Of a stretch of DNA of 64,000 bases, positions 8,464 to 17,640 are shown piece after piece; within the stretch, counting starts at the first letter, position 1, and each line of letters opens with the position of its first letter. The position numbers and the translations under genes are program-made. Under the pieces are notes generated by a model. That model was not told the origin of the DNA. It saw only the letters and a program-made list of their open reading frames with translations, and did not search any database. This DNA is from HGM12587 sp964602445 (GTDB lineage Bacteria; Bacillota; Clostridia; Lachnospirales; Lachnospiraceae). Location: NCBI GenBank assembly GCA_964602445.1, contig CAZRQV010000002.1:167717-231716 (forward strand), read 5' to 3'.

Positions 8464-8779
8464 ATATCGATCCTATAAATTTACAGATAAACACCATTCC
8501 AAAGGTGGAATCCGTTCCAGTATTGCAGGAGCAGTTTCTCTGGTGTGCAGCATCTGGGCGGTTTATTGTGCATTTGCAGCCAAAGGAAATGCAGGTGCCT
8601 ATCTGGTGATCTTTGGTGTGCTTGCGATCGTCTGCAGCTGTTACGGACTGGTAACAGGGCAGAAAAGTTTTAGAGAAGAAGAATGTTATTATCTTTTTTC
8701 AAGATTGGGGACAGTGATGAATCTGCTGCTGGTGATCTTCTGGATCGCAGTGACAGGATTGGGATATTTCCTGAAGTAA
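8456..8779 (+). CDS. Three-helix membrane protein, DUF6142-like
   Basis: A 107-aa membrane protein with a basic, His-containing N-terminus (KFTDKHHSKGG) followed by hydrophobic helices at about residues 22-42, 47-67 and 87-105. The region around SFREEECYYLFSRLG is an amphipathic link. The pattern resembles small Lachnospiraceae proteins filed as DUF6142, but I could not check this, and no function is known to me. The ATG at 8456 overlaps the VanZ-like gene and has GGAGGC just before it, so the two are probably translated together. Confidence 0.65.
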   Translation: MARYRSYKFTDKHHSKGGIRSSIAGAVSLVCSIWAVYCAFAAKGNAGAYLVIFGVLAIVCSCYGLVTGQKSFREEECYYLFSRLGTVMNLLLVIFWIAVTGLGYFLK

Positions 8780-8836
8780 CAAACCGGAAGGAACGTCTGA
8801 ATCATTGGAAAACAGAACAAAGAAATGAGGTTGTTT

Positions 8837-10915
8837 ATGAAAAATAGAGAAATCTACAGAGAAGAAAATGAATCCGTTGCAGAACGTTATGAACTTGCGA
8901 TGGACAGGATTCACGGAATCTGTACAGAACAGATGAAAGAGGAAGGTTTTCAGGCATATTTTACGAAAACTGCGGAATTTATCTGTCAGATAGAAACATT
9001 GGTAAATCAAATAGAAAAAGACTGGCTGAAGACTGCTTCAGAAGAAGAACTGCAGAAAGTAAATCAGGAATTATATCAGGATATTTTGCCGGAATCCTAT
9101 GAAAAGAGCTTTGCAAACCCGGATTATGCAGTTTCTGTGCTGGGGGAATCCTATGGAAAGTTATTCAGCTTTATTTATACAGAAATCAGAGCTATGATCG
9201 TTTATGCATTTGAAGAACGTAAAATGGACATTACGATCTTATGTGAGCTTTTTGTACAGCTGTACACCTGTTTCGAAGAAGAAACACCTTCTTATGAAGA
9301 ATTAAAAGACATTGTGTACTGGCATATGAGTGATTACTGTGATGTAAAACTGGAACAGAGAGTTCGGGACATGGTAGATCCGGAGATGAGCTTTGCCAGA
9401 GATATCATTATGGAGGAAGATCTTCAGATGACCAGATATCTGTATCTTTTCGGAGAATATGTTTCTGAAAGTGAACTTCGGACGGCACAGTTCTTAAATA
9501 CACTTTCGGAAGAAAAGATTGTAAAACTGGCAGAAACATTTACAGAAGGTTACAGAAAAGGGTTTGAAATGGCAGGAATCGATCTGTCAAAGAAAAAAAC
9601 AGTAAATATCCGTTACAGTCTGGGATTTGAACGGATCATCAGAGAAGCTGTAAAGATGTTTGAATCTATGGGATTACAGAGTGTGATCTATCGTTCCGCA
9701 GTAGATTCCCTGAATAAAAGACAGGCATTAAAGATTGGATATTATGGCTGTATCGCAAATCCACAGTATGAATACGATCATCGTGCCGATTCTGCGATTT
9801 ATCTGGATAAGGCATTTGTAGAGAGAAAGCTGGGGGCACTGCGCCATGCCTACGATCTGTGCAAAGACCTTGCCAAAGTACATGCCGGTCCTGCCGTTCT
9901 GGAAGTATTCGGAGAAACGCCGTTTGCACCGGTCAGCAAAGAAACCGTATGGAATCTGGATGAAAAACAGCAGAAGCTGCAGGTTTATTATCAGGGTGTT
10001 TCCGGACAGATGGTCAACGAATATATTCCGGGAGATGAAAGAAGCTTCACCTGCATGGCACTTCCGGTACCGGCAGTAGGAGATCCGTATGAAGAAATCT
10101 TTGAAGAAATCGTAAAGATCAATACATTGGATTATCAGCTTTACCAGAAAATCCAGCAGTGTATCATCGATGCATTGGATCAGGGAACAGAAGTGCATAT
10201 TGTAGGAAAAGACGGAAACTGTACGGATCTGACGGTAAAACTTCATGAATTAAAGAATCCGGAAAAAGAAACTATTTTTGAAAACTGTGTAGCAGATGTG
10301 AATATTCCGGTCGGAGAAGTCTTTACTTCGCCGGTGCTGGAAGGAACCAATGGTCTGCTGCATGTCAGTGAAGTCTTTTTAAATGAATTAAAATATACAG
10401 ATCTGAAAGTTTGGCTGAAAGACGGAATGGTTGCAGAGTATTCCTGCGGAAATTTTGAAGATCCGGAAAAAGGAAAAGAATATTTCCTGGAAAATGTGCT
10501 GTATCACCATGAGACACTTCCAATCGGAGAATTTGCCATCGGAACCAACACCACTGCGTATGTTATGGCTGAAAAATATCAGATTTCCCATAAACTGCCG
10601 ATTCTGATCGCTGAGAAGATGGGACCGCATTTTGCATTGGGAGATACCTGTTACAGCTTTAGTGAAGAACAGAAGCTGTACAATCCGGACGGAAAAGAAA
10701 TCGTGGCAAAAGACAACAGCTGTTCTATCCTTCGAAAAGAAGATATGTCCAAAGCATATTTTAACTGTCATACAGATATTACCATTCCGTATAAAGAGCT
10801 GGGACTGATCGAAGTGATTCATGCCGATGGAACAAAGACAGAGATCATTCGGGATGGAAGATTTGTACTTCCGGGAACAGAGGAACTGAATCGTCCGTTT
10901 GAAGTTCAGGCCTAA
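8837..10915 (+). CDS. M29-type metallo-aminopeptidase with long N-terminal extension
   Basis: The C-terminal 350 residues match the M29 aminopeptidase family (AmpT/AmpS/PepS), cytoplasmic enzymes that remove N-terminal residues with two metal ions. Equivalents of the metal ligands and catalytic Tyr are visible: E494 in PVGEVFTSPV, E565 in IGEFAIGTN, H598 in MGPHFALGD, Tyr606, and H645/D647 in CHTDITIP. Usual family length is near 410 aa; this protein is about 692 aa, with an additional helical, acidic N-terminal part of roughly 260 residues that I cannot match. ATG 8837 is chosen over ATG 8825 because GAGG lies 6 bases upstream. It appears to be its own unit after the small membrane genes. 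Activity seems likely because all ligands remain; the role of the extension is unknown. Confidence 0.75.
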   Translation: MKNREIYREENESVAERYELAMDRIHGICTEQMKEEGFQAYFTKTAEFICQIETLVNQIEKDWLKTASEEELQKVNQELYQDILPESYEKSFANPDYAVSVLGESYGKLFSFIYTEIRAMIVYAFEERKMDITILCELFVQLYTCFEEETPSYEELKDIVYWHMSDYCDVKLEQRVRDMVDPEMSFARDIIMEEDLQMTRYLYLFGEYVSESELRTAQFLNTLSEEKIVKLAETFTEGYRKGFEMAGIDLSKKKTVNIRYSLGFERIIREAVKMFESMGLQSVIYRSAVDSLNKRQALKIGYYGCIANPQYEYDHRADSAIYLDKAFVERKLGALRHAYDLCKDLAKVHAGPAVLEVFGETPFAPVSKETVWNLDEKQQKLQVYYQGVSGQMVNEYIPGDERSFTCMALPVPAVGDPYEEIFEEIVKINTLDYQLYQKIQQCIIDALDQGTEVHIVGKDGNCTDLTVKLHELKNPEKETIFENCVADVNIPVGEVFTSPVLEGTNGLLHVSEVFLNELKYTDLKVWLKDGMVAEYSCGNFEDPEKGKEYFLENVLYHHETLPIGEFAIGTNTTAYVMAEKYQISHKLPILIAEKMGPHFALGDTCYSFSEEQKLYNPDGKEIVAKDNSCSILRKEDMSKAYFNCHTDITIPYKELGLIEVIHADGTKTEIIRDGRFVLPGTEELNRPFEVQA

Positions 10916-10954
10916 CATGCGGTTTACTTATCAATAGTTATGAGTAAAATTACA

Positions 10955-10983
10955 TTGACATAAAAAGAGCCAGTATGTAAACT
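10955..10983 (+). promoter_or_regulatory. Promoter of the purMND operon
   Basis: TTGACA at 10955-10960, a 17-bp spacer, and TAAACT at 10978-10983 (4 of 6 consensus bases). It lies about 100 bases before purM and is the only good promoter in the gap. Confidence 0.6.
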
Positions 10984-10986
10984 GAG

Positions 10987-11059
10987 CTTATAAGTAGAGC
11001 TTTGCTTATAAGAAAAAATAAACGAAAGCTCAGATCATTTTAGACAATGATGATTTTTT
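10987..11059 (+). promoter_or_regulatory. Structured leader of purM, possible attenuator
   Basis: Two copies of the self-complementary CTTATAAG (10987-10994, 11005-11012) can pair, and GAGCTTT (10997-11003) can instead pair with AAAGCTC (11025-11031). A later hairpin, ATCATT at 11034-11039 with AATGAT at 11046-11051, is followed by a six-T run ending at 11059, like a terminator. The alternative pairings suggest transcription attenuation. It does not match the purine riboswitch core that I know, so the signal sensed is open. Confidence 0.4.
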
Positions 11060-11083
11060 AGTGGTTCAGCAGGAGGAAAAATT

Positions 11084-12109
11084 ATGGATTACAAAAACGC
11101 AGGTGTAGATATTGAAGCAGGATACAGATCCGTGGAATTAATGAAAAAACACGTAAAAGAAACAATGAGACCGGAAGTTTTAGGCGGACTCGGCGGATTT
11201 TCAGGTGCATTTTCCATGAGTGCATTCAAAGATATGGAAAAACCTACCCTTGTTTCAGGTACAGACGGTGTTGGTACAAAATTGAAACTTGCATTTTTAT
11301 TAGATAAACACAATACAGTAGGTATTGACTGTGTTGCAATGTGTGTGAACGATATTGCATGTGCAGGGGGCGAACCACTGTTTTTCTTAGATTATATTGC
11401 ATGCGGTAAAAATGAACCGGAAAAGATTGCAGATATCGTAAGCGGTGTTGCAGAAGGATGCAAACAGGCAGGAGCAGCACTCATCGGCGGTGAAACAGCA
11501 GAAATGCCGGGATTTTATCCGGTAGATGAATATGACCTTGCAGGTTTTGCAGTAGGTGTTGTAGATGAAAAAGACCTGATTACGGGTGCAAATATCAAAC
11601 CGGGAGATGTTCTGGTAGGAATGGCTTCTTCCGGAGTACACAGCAACGGATTTTCTCTGGTGCGTAAAGTATTTAACATGACAGAAGAAAACTTAAATAC
11701 TTATTATGAATGTCTTGGAAAGACACTGGGAGAAGCACTGATCGCTCCGACAAAGATTTATGTAAAAGCATTAAAAGCAGTAAAAGAAGCAGGTGTTACG
11801 ATCAAAGGATGCAGCCATATTACAGGCGGCGGTTTCTATGAAAATATTCCAAGAATGCTTCCGGACGGCGTACATGCAGTGGTAGAAAAAGACAGCTATC
11901 CAATCCCTCCAATCTTCAAAATGCTTCAGGAAGACGGCGAGATTGCAGAAGAAATGATGTACAATACCTATAACATGGGAATCGGTATGATGCTTGCATT
12001 AGATCCGGCAGATGTAGAAAAAGCAATGGAAGCAATGAGAGCAGCAGGCGAAGAACCATATATCGTAGGTAAGATCGAAGCAGGCGAAAAAGGAGTGACT
12101 TTATGCTAA
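11084..12109 (+). CDS. purM: Phosphoribosylformylglycinamidine cyclo-ligase (AIR synthetase)
   Basis: Closes FGAM to AIR with ATP, step five of purine synthesis. The 341-aa product starts with MDYKNAGVDIEAGYRSVELMK, a signature of PurM, and has SGTDGVGTKLKLAF near residue 60, the Asp-rich CVNDIACAGGEPLFFLDY near 90, GGETAEMPGFY near 140, and ASSGVHSNGFSLVRK near 185. GGAGG precedes the ATG. It overlaps purN by 7 bases. The leader upstream carries a promoter and possible attenuator. Confidence 0.97.
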   Translation: MDYKNAGVDIEAGYRSVELMKKHVKETMRPEVLGGLGGFSGAFSMSAFKDMEKPTLVSGTDGVGTKLKLAFLLDKHNTVGIDCVAMCVNDIACAGGEPLFFLDYIACGKNEPEKIADIVSGVAEGCKQAGAALIGGETAEMPGFYPVDEYDLAGFAVGVVDEKDLITGANIKPGDVLVGMASSGVHSNGFSLVRKVFNMTEENLNTYYECLGKTLGEALIAPTKIYVKALKAVKEAGVTIKGCSHITGGGFYENIPRMLPDGVHAVVEKDSYPIPPIFKMLQEDGEIAEEMMYNTYNMGIGMMLALDPADVEKAMEAMRAAGEEPYIVGKIEAGEKGVTLC

Positions 12110-12699
12110 AAGCTGCAGTCCTTGTTTCCGGAGGCGGAACGAATTTACAGGCGATCATTGACGGAGTCAATGCAGGAACGATTACCAATACAGAAATTTC
12201 TCTGGTGATCAGCAACAATCCAAATGCCTATGCACTGGAACGTGCCCAAAATGCAGGAATTCCTTCGATGTGTATTTCTCCGAAATCCTTTGAAAACAGA
12301 GAAGAATTCCACAAGGAACTGACAAAGACATTAAAGGAGTCAGGGGTAGATCTGATCGTACTGGCAGGTTTTCTGGTAGCCATTCCGGAAATGCTGGTGA
12401 AAGAATTTCCAAGAAAGATCATCAACATTCATCCTTCCCTGATCCCATCTTTTTGTGGTGTGGGCTATTATGGACTGAAAGTGCATGAAGCAGCACTGGA
12501 ACGGGGCGTAAAGGTGACAGGTGCTACGGTACATTTTGTAGACTGCGGTATGGATACCGGCCCGATCATTTTACAGAAGGCCGTGGAAGTACTGGAGGGA
12601 GATACACCGGAAATCCTTCAGAGAAGAGTCATGGAACAGGCAGAATGGGTCATTTTACCTCGGGCCATTGACATGATCGCAAATGGAAAAATGAACTAG
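12103..12699 (+). CDS. purN: Phosphoribosylglycinamide formyltransferase
   Basis: Transfers a formyl group from 10-formyl-THF to GAR. It is 198 aa. The N-terminal LVSGGGTNLQAIID is the phosphate-binding loop; the catalytic Asn-His-Asp set lies in INIHPSLIPSF (near residues 106-116) and GATVHFVDCGMDTGPII (near 140-156). It starts within purM, so translation is coupled, and it ends 13 bases before purD. The folate-dependent type, not the formate-dependent PurT. Confidence 0.96.
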   Translation: MLKAAVLVSGGGTNLQAIIDGVNAGTITNTEISLVISNNPNAYALERAQNAGIPSMCISPKSFENREEFHKELTKTLKESGVDLIVLAGFLVAIPEMLVKEFPRKIINIHPSLIPSFCGVGYYGLKVHEAALERGVKVTGATVHFVDCGMDTGPIILQKAVEVLEGDTPEILQRRVMEQAEWVILPRAIDMIANGKMN

Positions 12700-12712
12700 A
12701 GGAATAAAAGAT

Positions 12713-13984
12713 ATGAAAATTTTAGTAGTAGGAAGCGGCGGAAGAGAACATGCACTGTGCTGGAAAATCGCACAGAGCAAAAAAGTCGAGCAGATTTACT
12801 GTGCACCGGGAAATGCCGGAATTGCAGGTGTGGCAGAATGTGTTGCCATCGGTGCGATGGAGTTTGAAAAGCTGGCTGATTTTGCAGAAGAAAAGAAAAT
12901 CGATCTGACGGTCATCGGTATGGATGATCCGTTGGTTGGCGGAATCGTAGATGTATTTGAAGAAAGAGGACTTCGGATTTTCGGACCGCGTAAAAATGCG
13001 GCAATTCTGGAAGGAAGCAAGGCTTTTTCGAAGGATTTAATGAAAAAATATCAGATTCCGACAGCAGCGTATGAAAATTTCGATGATCCGGAACAGGCAC
13101 TGGCTTATCTGGAAACAGCTAAATTCCCAATCGTATTAAAAGCAGATGGCCTTGCCCTTGGAAAGGGTGTTTTGATCTGCAATACGTTAGAAGAAGCAAA
13201 AGAAGGAGTCAAATCCATCATGCTGGACAAAGCTTTCGGCAGTGCAGGAAATCAGATGGTCATTGAAGAATTTATGACCGGACGCGAAGTCTCTGTTTTA
13301 AGCTTTGTAGACGGAAAAACCATTAAGATCATGACTTCCGCTCAGGATCACAAACGTGCACTGGACGGGGATCAGGGATTAAATACAGGGGGCATGGGAA
13401 CCTTTTCTCCAAGCCCGTTCTATACAGAAGAAATTGATACATTCTGCAGAAAATATATTTATCAGGCAACGGTAGATGCGATGAGAGCAGAAGGAAGAGA
13501 ATTTAAAGGAATCATTTTCTTCGGATTAATGTTGACAGAACAGGGTCCTAAGGTGTTAGAATATAATGCACGATTTGGAGACCCTGAAACACAGGTAGTA
13601 CTCCCAAGAATGAAAAATGATATCGTGGAAGTATTTGAAGCATGTGTAGATGGAACTCTTGATCAGGTTGAGCTGGATTTTGAAGACAATGCAGCAGTCT
13701 GTGTTGTTCTTGCCAGTGAAGGCTATCCTGTCAAATACGAAAAAGGGCTGCCGATCGAAGGACTTGAAAATTTCGAAGGAAAAGACAGCTATTTTGTATT
13801 CCATGCAGGAACCAAATTCAATGAGGGAAAAATTGTTACGAATGGCGGACGTGTATTAGGCGTAACAGCGACAGGTGCTACATTAAAAGAAGCCAGAGCC
13901 AATGCATACGAAGCAACAAAATGGGTTACATTTGATAATAAATATTGCAGAAGTGACATTGGAAAGGCAATTGACGAAGCATAA
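12713..13984 (+). CDS. purD: Phosphoribosylamine-glycine ligase (GAR synthetase)
   Basis: Joins phosphoribosylamine and glycine with ATP, step two of purine synthesis. The 423-aa ATP-grasp protein begins MKILVVGSGGREHALCWKI, the family start. The ATP-grasp domain covers about residues 100-300, with LKADGLALGKGV near 143-154, GGMGTFSPSPFY near 227-238 and the metal-binding EYNARFGDPETQ near 283-294. It is a stand-alone PurD, without the PurM/PurN fusions seen in animals. Order purM-purN-purD is unusual only in that other pur genes of this window are scattered (purE and a purF paralogue near 40 kb). Confidence 0.97.
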   Translation: MKILVVGSGGREHALCWKIAQSKKVEQIYCAPGNAGIAGVAECVAIGAMEFEKLADFAEEKKIDLTVIGMDDPLVGGIVDVFEERGLRIFGPRKNAAILEGSKAFSKDLMKKYQIPTAAYENFDDPEQALAYLETAKFPIVLKADGLALGKGVLICNTLEEAKEGVKSIMLDKAFGSAGNQMVIEEFMTGREVSVLSFVDGKTIKIMTSAQDHKRALDGDQGLNTGGMGTFSPSPFYTEEIDTFCRKYIYQATVDAMRAEGREFKGIIFFGLMLTEQGPKVLEYNARFGDPETQVVLPRMKNDIVEVFEACVDGTLDQVELDFEDNAAVCVVLASEGYPVKYEKGLPIEGLENFEGKDSYFVFHAGTKFNEGKIVTNGGRVLGVTATGATLKEARANAYEATKWVTFDNKYCRSDIGKAIDEA

Positions 13985-14009
13985 TTCGTGAGAAAGGAAT
14001 GTTGCCCAC

Positions 14010-15005
14010 ATGATGAAAAAGTTAATAAAGAGAGTGTTGCCGCTGATGTTTGTAATGCTCTTTTTCTGCAGTGCTTCATTCGCTGCAGAGGCTGCGGAAA
14101 TCGAAGATTCCGCGCAGCAAACAGAAGAAACAGCAGCGGAGAGTTCACCGCTGGGATTTGAGATCGCAAATTTTTTCTATGAGATTGTAGAGGAAGCAAC
14201 GCAGGAAGATATGCCGGTTGGATTTACGATTGCAGACTGGGAATATCATGGCGTAGCTGTTAAGGCAGGGTTTACAGAGAATTCTGACATGGTCTGTGTC
14301 ATGGGAAAAGATTTGGAGAACGGAAATCAGTATCGTTTTATTTATGATCCAAATCATGAACTGTTTGTTCCGTATTTTGGAACAGAGATTAAAAACGGAT
14401 ATGTTTATACGATTCCGGTCTATGAAGGTGCAGAAGTGCCATATGGATTTGTAGATGCTTATTTTGTGTTCCAGACAGTGCCGATGTTCTGTTATATGCG
14501 TGAAGATGCGGAACTGACCCAGGAAGAAATTGCAGTAGGATCCCTTTCGGAAGATAACTATCTGGTATTGTTGATGATGAATGAAGAAGGGGAAGAAGTT
14601 CACTATACGTATGATCTGATCGATCGAACCTATCAGAGATCACTTCTTCAGAAAGTAGATGCAGAGAAGGTTACAGAATTGAACGAAACCATCGATAAGC
14701 TTTCAGAAGATATCGGAACCTTAAATGCGATCAATGCAGAGCGTATGAACCAGCGTCTGATGATCATTGGTGGTTTAATAGCAGCAGTCATTGTGATGGC
14801 TGGTGTGATTGTAAATCTTCTGTTGAAGATCGGAAAATTAAAAAATTTATCAGAAGATTGGGAAGAAGAAGCAGAAGAAGAGGAAAATGCAGAAAATGCG
14901 AATACCACAGAGCCTGTGAAAGCAGAAGGATCTTCTGAAGCGGAAACAGAAGAAGACGATGATGACGATATGGAAATCATTGACCTGGATCTGGAAGATG
15001 AATAA
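14010..15005 (+). CDS. Secreted/membrane protein with C-terminal anchor and acidic tail, unknown
   Basis: Not recognised. The 331-aa product has a Sec signal peptide (MKKLIKR, hydrophobic core, cleavage probably after SFA or EAA near residue 25-29), an extracellular domain of about 180 residues, a helical or coiled-coil stretch near 212-245 (ITELNETIDKLSEDIG-like heptads), one transmembrane helix at about 248-272, and a very acidic, probably disordered cytoplasmic tail ending with a run of Asp and Glu. The extracellular part is rich in Tyr, Glu and aromatic residues. Single gene with its own strong terminator downstream. It could be an envelope sensor or scaffold; no function claimed. Confidence 0.7.
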   Translation: MMKKLIKRVLPLMFVMLFFCSASFAAEAAEIEDSAQQTEETAAESSPLGFEIANFFYEIVEEATQEDMPVGFTIADWEYHGVAVKAGFTENSDMVCVMGKDLENGNQYRFIYDPNHELFVPYFGTEIKNGYVYTIPVYEGAEVPYGFVDAYFVFQTVPMFCYMREDAELTQEEIAVGSLSEDNYLVLLMMNEEGEEVHYTYDLIDRTYQRSLLQKVDAEKVTELNETIDKLSEDIGTLNAINAERMNQRLMIIGGLIAAVIVMAGVIVNLLLKIGKLKNLSEDWEEEAEEEENAENANTTEPVKAEGSSEAETEEDDDDDMEIIDLDLEDE

Positions 15006-15026
15006 AAACATTCAGAAACACGTAAG

Positions 15027-15054
15027 AGCTGCGGCAGAAATGCCGCAGCTTTTT
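15027..15054 (+). terminator. Intrinsic terminator
   Basis: A 10-bp GC-rich stem (15027-15036 with 15041-15050) closes a GAAA tetraloop and runs into TTTTT. It ends the transcript of the unknown membrane protein and isolates clpC. Confidence 0.9.
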
Positions 15055-15108
15055 GCGAGGAAGGAGAAGCAGAATCTGACCATTGTGTATCCTTTGCAAA
15101 AGCGGGTT

Positions 15109-15137
15109 TTGACACGGGGGAAGAAAGAGGTTATCTT
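15109..15137 (+). promoter_or_regulatory. Promoter of clpC
   Basis: TTGACA at 15109-15114, 17-bp spacer, TATCTT at 15132-15137. I see no CtsR heptad repeats here, so the usual heat-shock repressor site is not evident. Confidence 0.55.
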
Positions 15138-15187
15138 GCAAAAACAGTGTGGAAATGATAACATAAAAAGTCAGGAGGCATGAATGT

Positions 15188-17629
15188 ATGAAAAACCAAT
15201 ATACGGAAAAAGCAAAACAGGCCTTAAAATATGCAGAAAAAATCTCGAAAGAGCTGGGGCATTCCTATACAGGAACAGAGCATATCCTGCTGGGACTGCT
15301 GAAGCAGAAAGATTCTCTGGCAGGAAGTGTGCTGACAGGGTTTTCTGTAGATGAAGATAAGGTTTTAGATTATATAGATCAGTTGATCGCGCCGGTAGAA
15401 CTGGCAGTGTTCGCACCTGTGGAAGGATATACTCCGCGGGCAAAGAGTATTCTTGCAGAGGCTCGTATGGAAGCCGATCGTTTTCATGAAGAAAAGGTAG
15501 GAACAGAACATCTTTTGATTGCAATCTTAAAAGATTTCGAATGCATTGCATCAAAATTATTGAAGACATTAAATGTCAATGCCAAAGAAGTTTATCTGGA
15601 AATTCTAAATTCCATGGGAGAACAGGGCAGAGCTTATAAAGAGGAACAGGTCAGAGAGAGTCAATTAAAAGAAAAAGGCTCCTGTCTGGAACGTTACAGC
15701 CGTGATCTTACGGCACTGGCAGAAAAACACCAGTTAGATCCTGTGATCGGAAGAACCGAAGAAATTAGTCACTTGATCCGGATCCTCAGCCGCAGAACCA
15801 AAAATAATCCGTGTCTGGTAGGCGAACCGGGGGTCGGAAAAAGTGCGATTGTAGAAGGTCTTGCACAGGAAATCATCGCAGGAAATGTGCCTGACAGTAT
15901 GAAAAATAAACAGCTGATCATGCTGGATCTGACTTCCATGGTGGCCGGAACCAAATATCGTGGTGAATTTGAAGAACGTATTAAAAATGTCATTGATGAA
16001 GTGCGTGCCAATGGAAATTTATTGCTTTTTATCGATGAAATCCATACGATGATCGGTGCCGGCGGTGCAGAAGGGGCAATGGATGCGTCAAATATTTTGA
16101 AGCCATATCTTTCCAGAGGAGAGATTCAGCTCATCGGTGCAACCACACTGGGAGAATACAGAAAATATATCGAAAAAGATCCGGCATTGGAACGAAGATT
16201 TCAGCCGGTTACAGTAGAAGAGCCAACCAAAGAAATGGCCATGGAAATTCTGAAAGGACTGCGTCCGGCGTATGAAGCACATCATCAGGTACAGATTACA
16301 GATGAAGCACTGGAAGCAGCCGTCAAATTGTCAGAACGGTATATTCATGATCGTTTTCTGCCGGATAAAGCCATTGACGTAATGGATGAAGCAGCATCCA
16401 AAGTCCGTCTAGGCAGCAGTAAGAGCAAAATCCTCTGCTATGCGGCAGAAGAACGGATTCGGGAATTACAGCAGTTACGGGAAGAAAAGATTCTTTCAGA
16501 GGATTACGAAGAAGCGAAGAAACTGCGGGAAGAGATCCATACGCTGGAAGAACAGATGAAAAAAGAGAAAAAGGCGGAACAGCGCAGCAAAAAAAATCTG
16601 CAGGTACGGGAATGTGATGTGGAAGCGGTGATTTCTGTCTGGACAAAGATTCCGGTAGAGAAGCTGGCAGCAAAAGAATCCGAACGGCTGAAAAACCTGG
16701 AAATGATCCTGCACAAAAGAGTGGTAGGACAGGATGAAGCAGTGACCGCTGTTTCCAAAGCTGTAAAACGCGGAAGAGTAGGATTAAAAGATCCGAAACG
16801 TCCGATCGGTTCGTTCCTGTTTTTAGGTCCGACGGGAGTTGGAAAAACAGAGCTTTCCAAAGCGCTGGCAGAGGTTTTATTTGGAAGTGAAGATGCGATG
16901 ATCCGTGTGGATATGTCCGAATATATGGAAAAACACAGTGTATCGAAGCTGATCGGTTCGCCGCCGGGATATGTAGGACATGAAGATGGCGGACAGTTAA
17001 GTGAGAAAGTTCGAAGAAATCCGTATTCGGTCATTCTTTTTGACGAAATCGAAAAGGCACACCCGGATGTGTTTAATATTCTTCTGCAGGTATTGGATGA
17101 CGGCCGGATCACAGATTCACAGGGAAGAGTGGTAGACTTTAAAAATACAGTGATCATTATGACTTCCAATGCAGGGGCAGGAGCCATCATTTCTCCGAAA
17201 AAATTGGGATTCGGTGCTAAAGAAGATGCAAAAGCGGATTATGAACGTATGAAATCCGGAGTGATGGAAGAAGTAAAGCGAATCTTCAAGCCGGAATTTT
17301 TGAACCGAATTGATGATATGATCGTATTCCATACGTTAAAAGAAGAACATTTAAGCAAGATTGCAGGTCTGCTGCAGAAGGAATTGGCAGTACGCTGCAG
17401 GGAACAGCTGGAAATTGAACTGATTTTCAGAAGTACGGTAAAGAAACTGATCGTAGAAGAAGGAAAAGATGAAAAATACGGTGCAAGACCATTAAAGCGT
17501 GCTGTACAGACGAAGATAGAAGATGCATTGACCGATGAAATCCTGAACGGCCATGTGAAATCCGGAGATACGGTTGCAGTAGGTGTTGCAGGAAAAAAAT
17601 GTGTCTTTCATGTAAAGGACAGCCAATAA
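15188..17629 (+). CDS. clpC: Clp protease ATP-binding subunit ClpC
   Basis: A two-ring AAA+ unfoldase that feeds proteins to ClpP. At 813 aa it has the full set: Clp-N repeats at about 1-145, AAA-1 with Walker A GEPGVGKS near 212 and Walker B LLFIDEIHT near 280, a middle domain with a UVR-like EEAKKLREEIHTLEEQ helix near 440-460 that separates ClpC from ClpA, AAA-2 with GPTGVGKT near 547, and the ClpB-D2-like C-terminus. AGGAGG at 15173-15178 precedes ATG 15188. It is not preceded by ctsR-mcsA-mcsB, its usual partners in Bacillus, so adaptor and regulation may differ. radA follows after 11 bases, as in many Firmicutes. Confidence 0.95.
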   Translation: MKNQYTEKAKQALKYAEKISKELGHSYTGTEHILLGLLKQKDSLAGSVLTGFSVDEDKVLDYIDQLIAPVELAVFAPVEGYTPRAKSILAEARMEADRFHEEKVGTEHLLIAILKDFECIASKLLKTLNVNAKEVYLEILNSMGEQGRAYKEEQVRESQLKEKGSCLERYSRDLTALAEKHQLDPVIGRTEEISHLIRILSRRTKNNPCLVGEPGVGKSAIVEGLAQEIIAGNVPDSMKNKQLIMLDLTSMVAGTKYRGEFEERIKNVIDEVRANGNLLLFIDEIHTMIGAGGAEGAMDASNILKPYLSRGEIQLIGATTLGEYRKYIEKDPALERRFQPVTVEEPTKEMAMEILKGLRPAYEAHHQVQITDEALEAAVKLSERYIHDRFLPDKAIDVMDEAASKVRLGSSKSKILCYAAEERIRELQQLREEKILSEDYEEAKKLREEIHTLEEQMKKEKKAEQRSKKNLQVRECDVEAVISVWTKIPVEKLAAKESERLKNLEMILHKRVVGQDEAVTAVSKAVKRGRVGLKDPKRPIGSFLFLGPTGVGKTELSKALAEVLFGSEDAMIRVDMSEYMEKHSVSKLIGSPPGYVGHEDGGQLSEKVRRNPYSVILFDEIEKAHPDVFNILLQVLDDGRITDSQGRVVDFKNTVIIMTSNAGAGAIISPKKLGFGAKEDAKADYERMKSGVMEEVKRIFKPEFLNRIDDMIVFHTLKEEHLSKIAGLLQKELAVRCREQLEIELIFRSTVKKLIVEEGKDEKYGARPLKRAVQTKIEDALTDEILNGHVKSGDTVAVGVAGKKCVFHVKDSQ

Positions 17630-17640
17630 AGGAGTAATTT

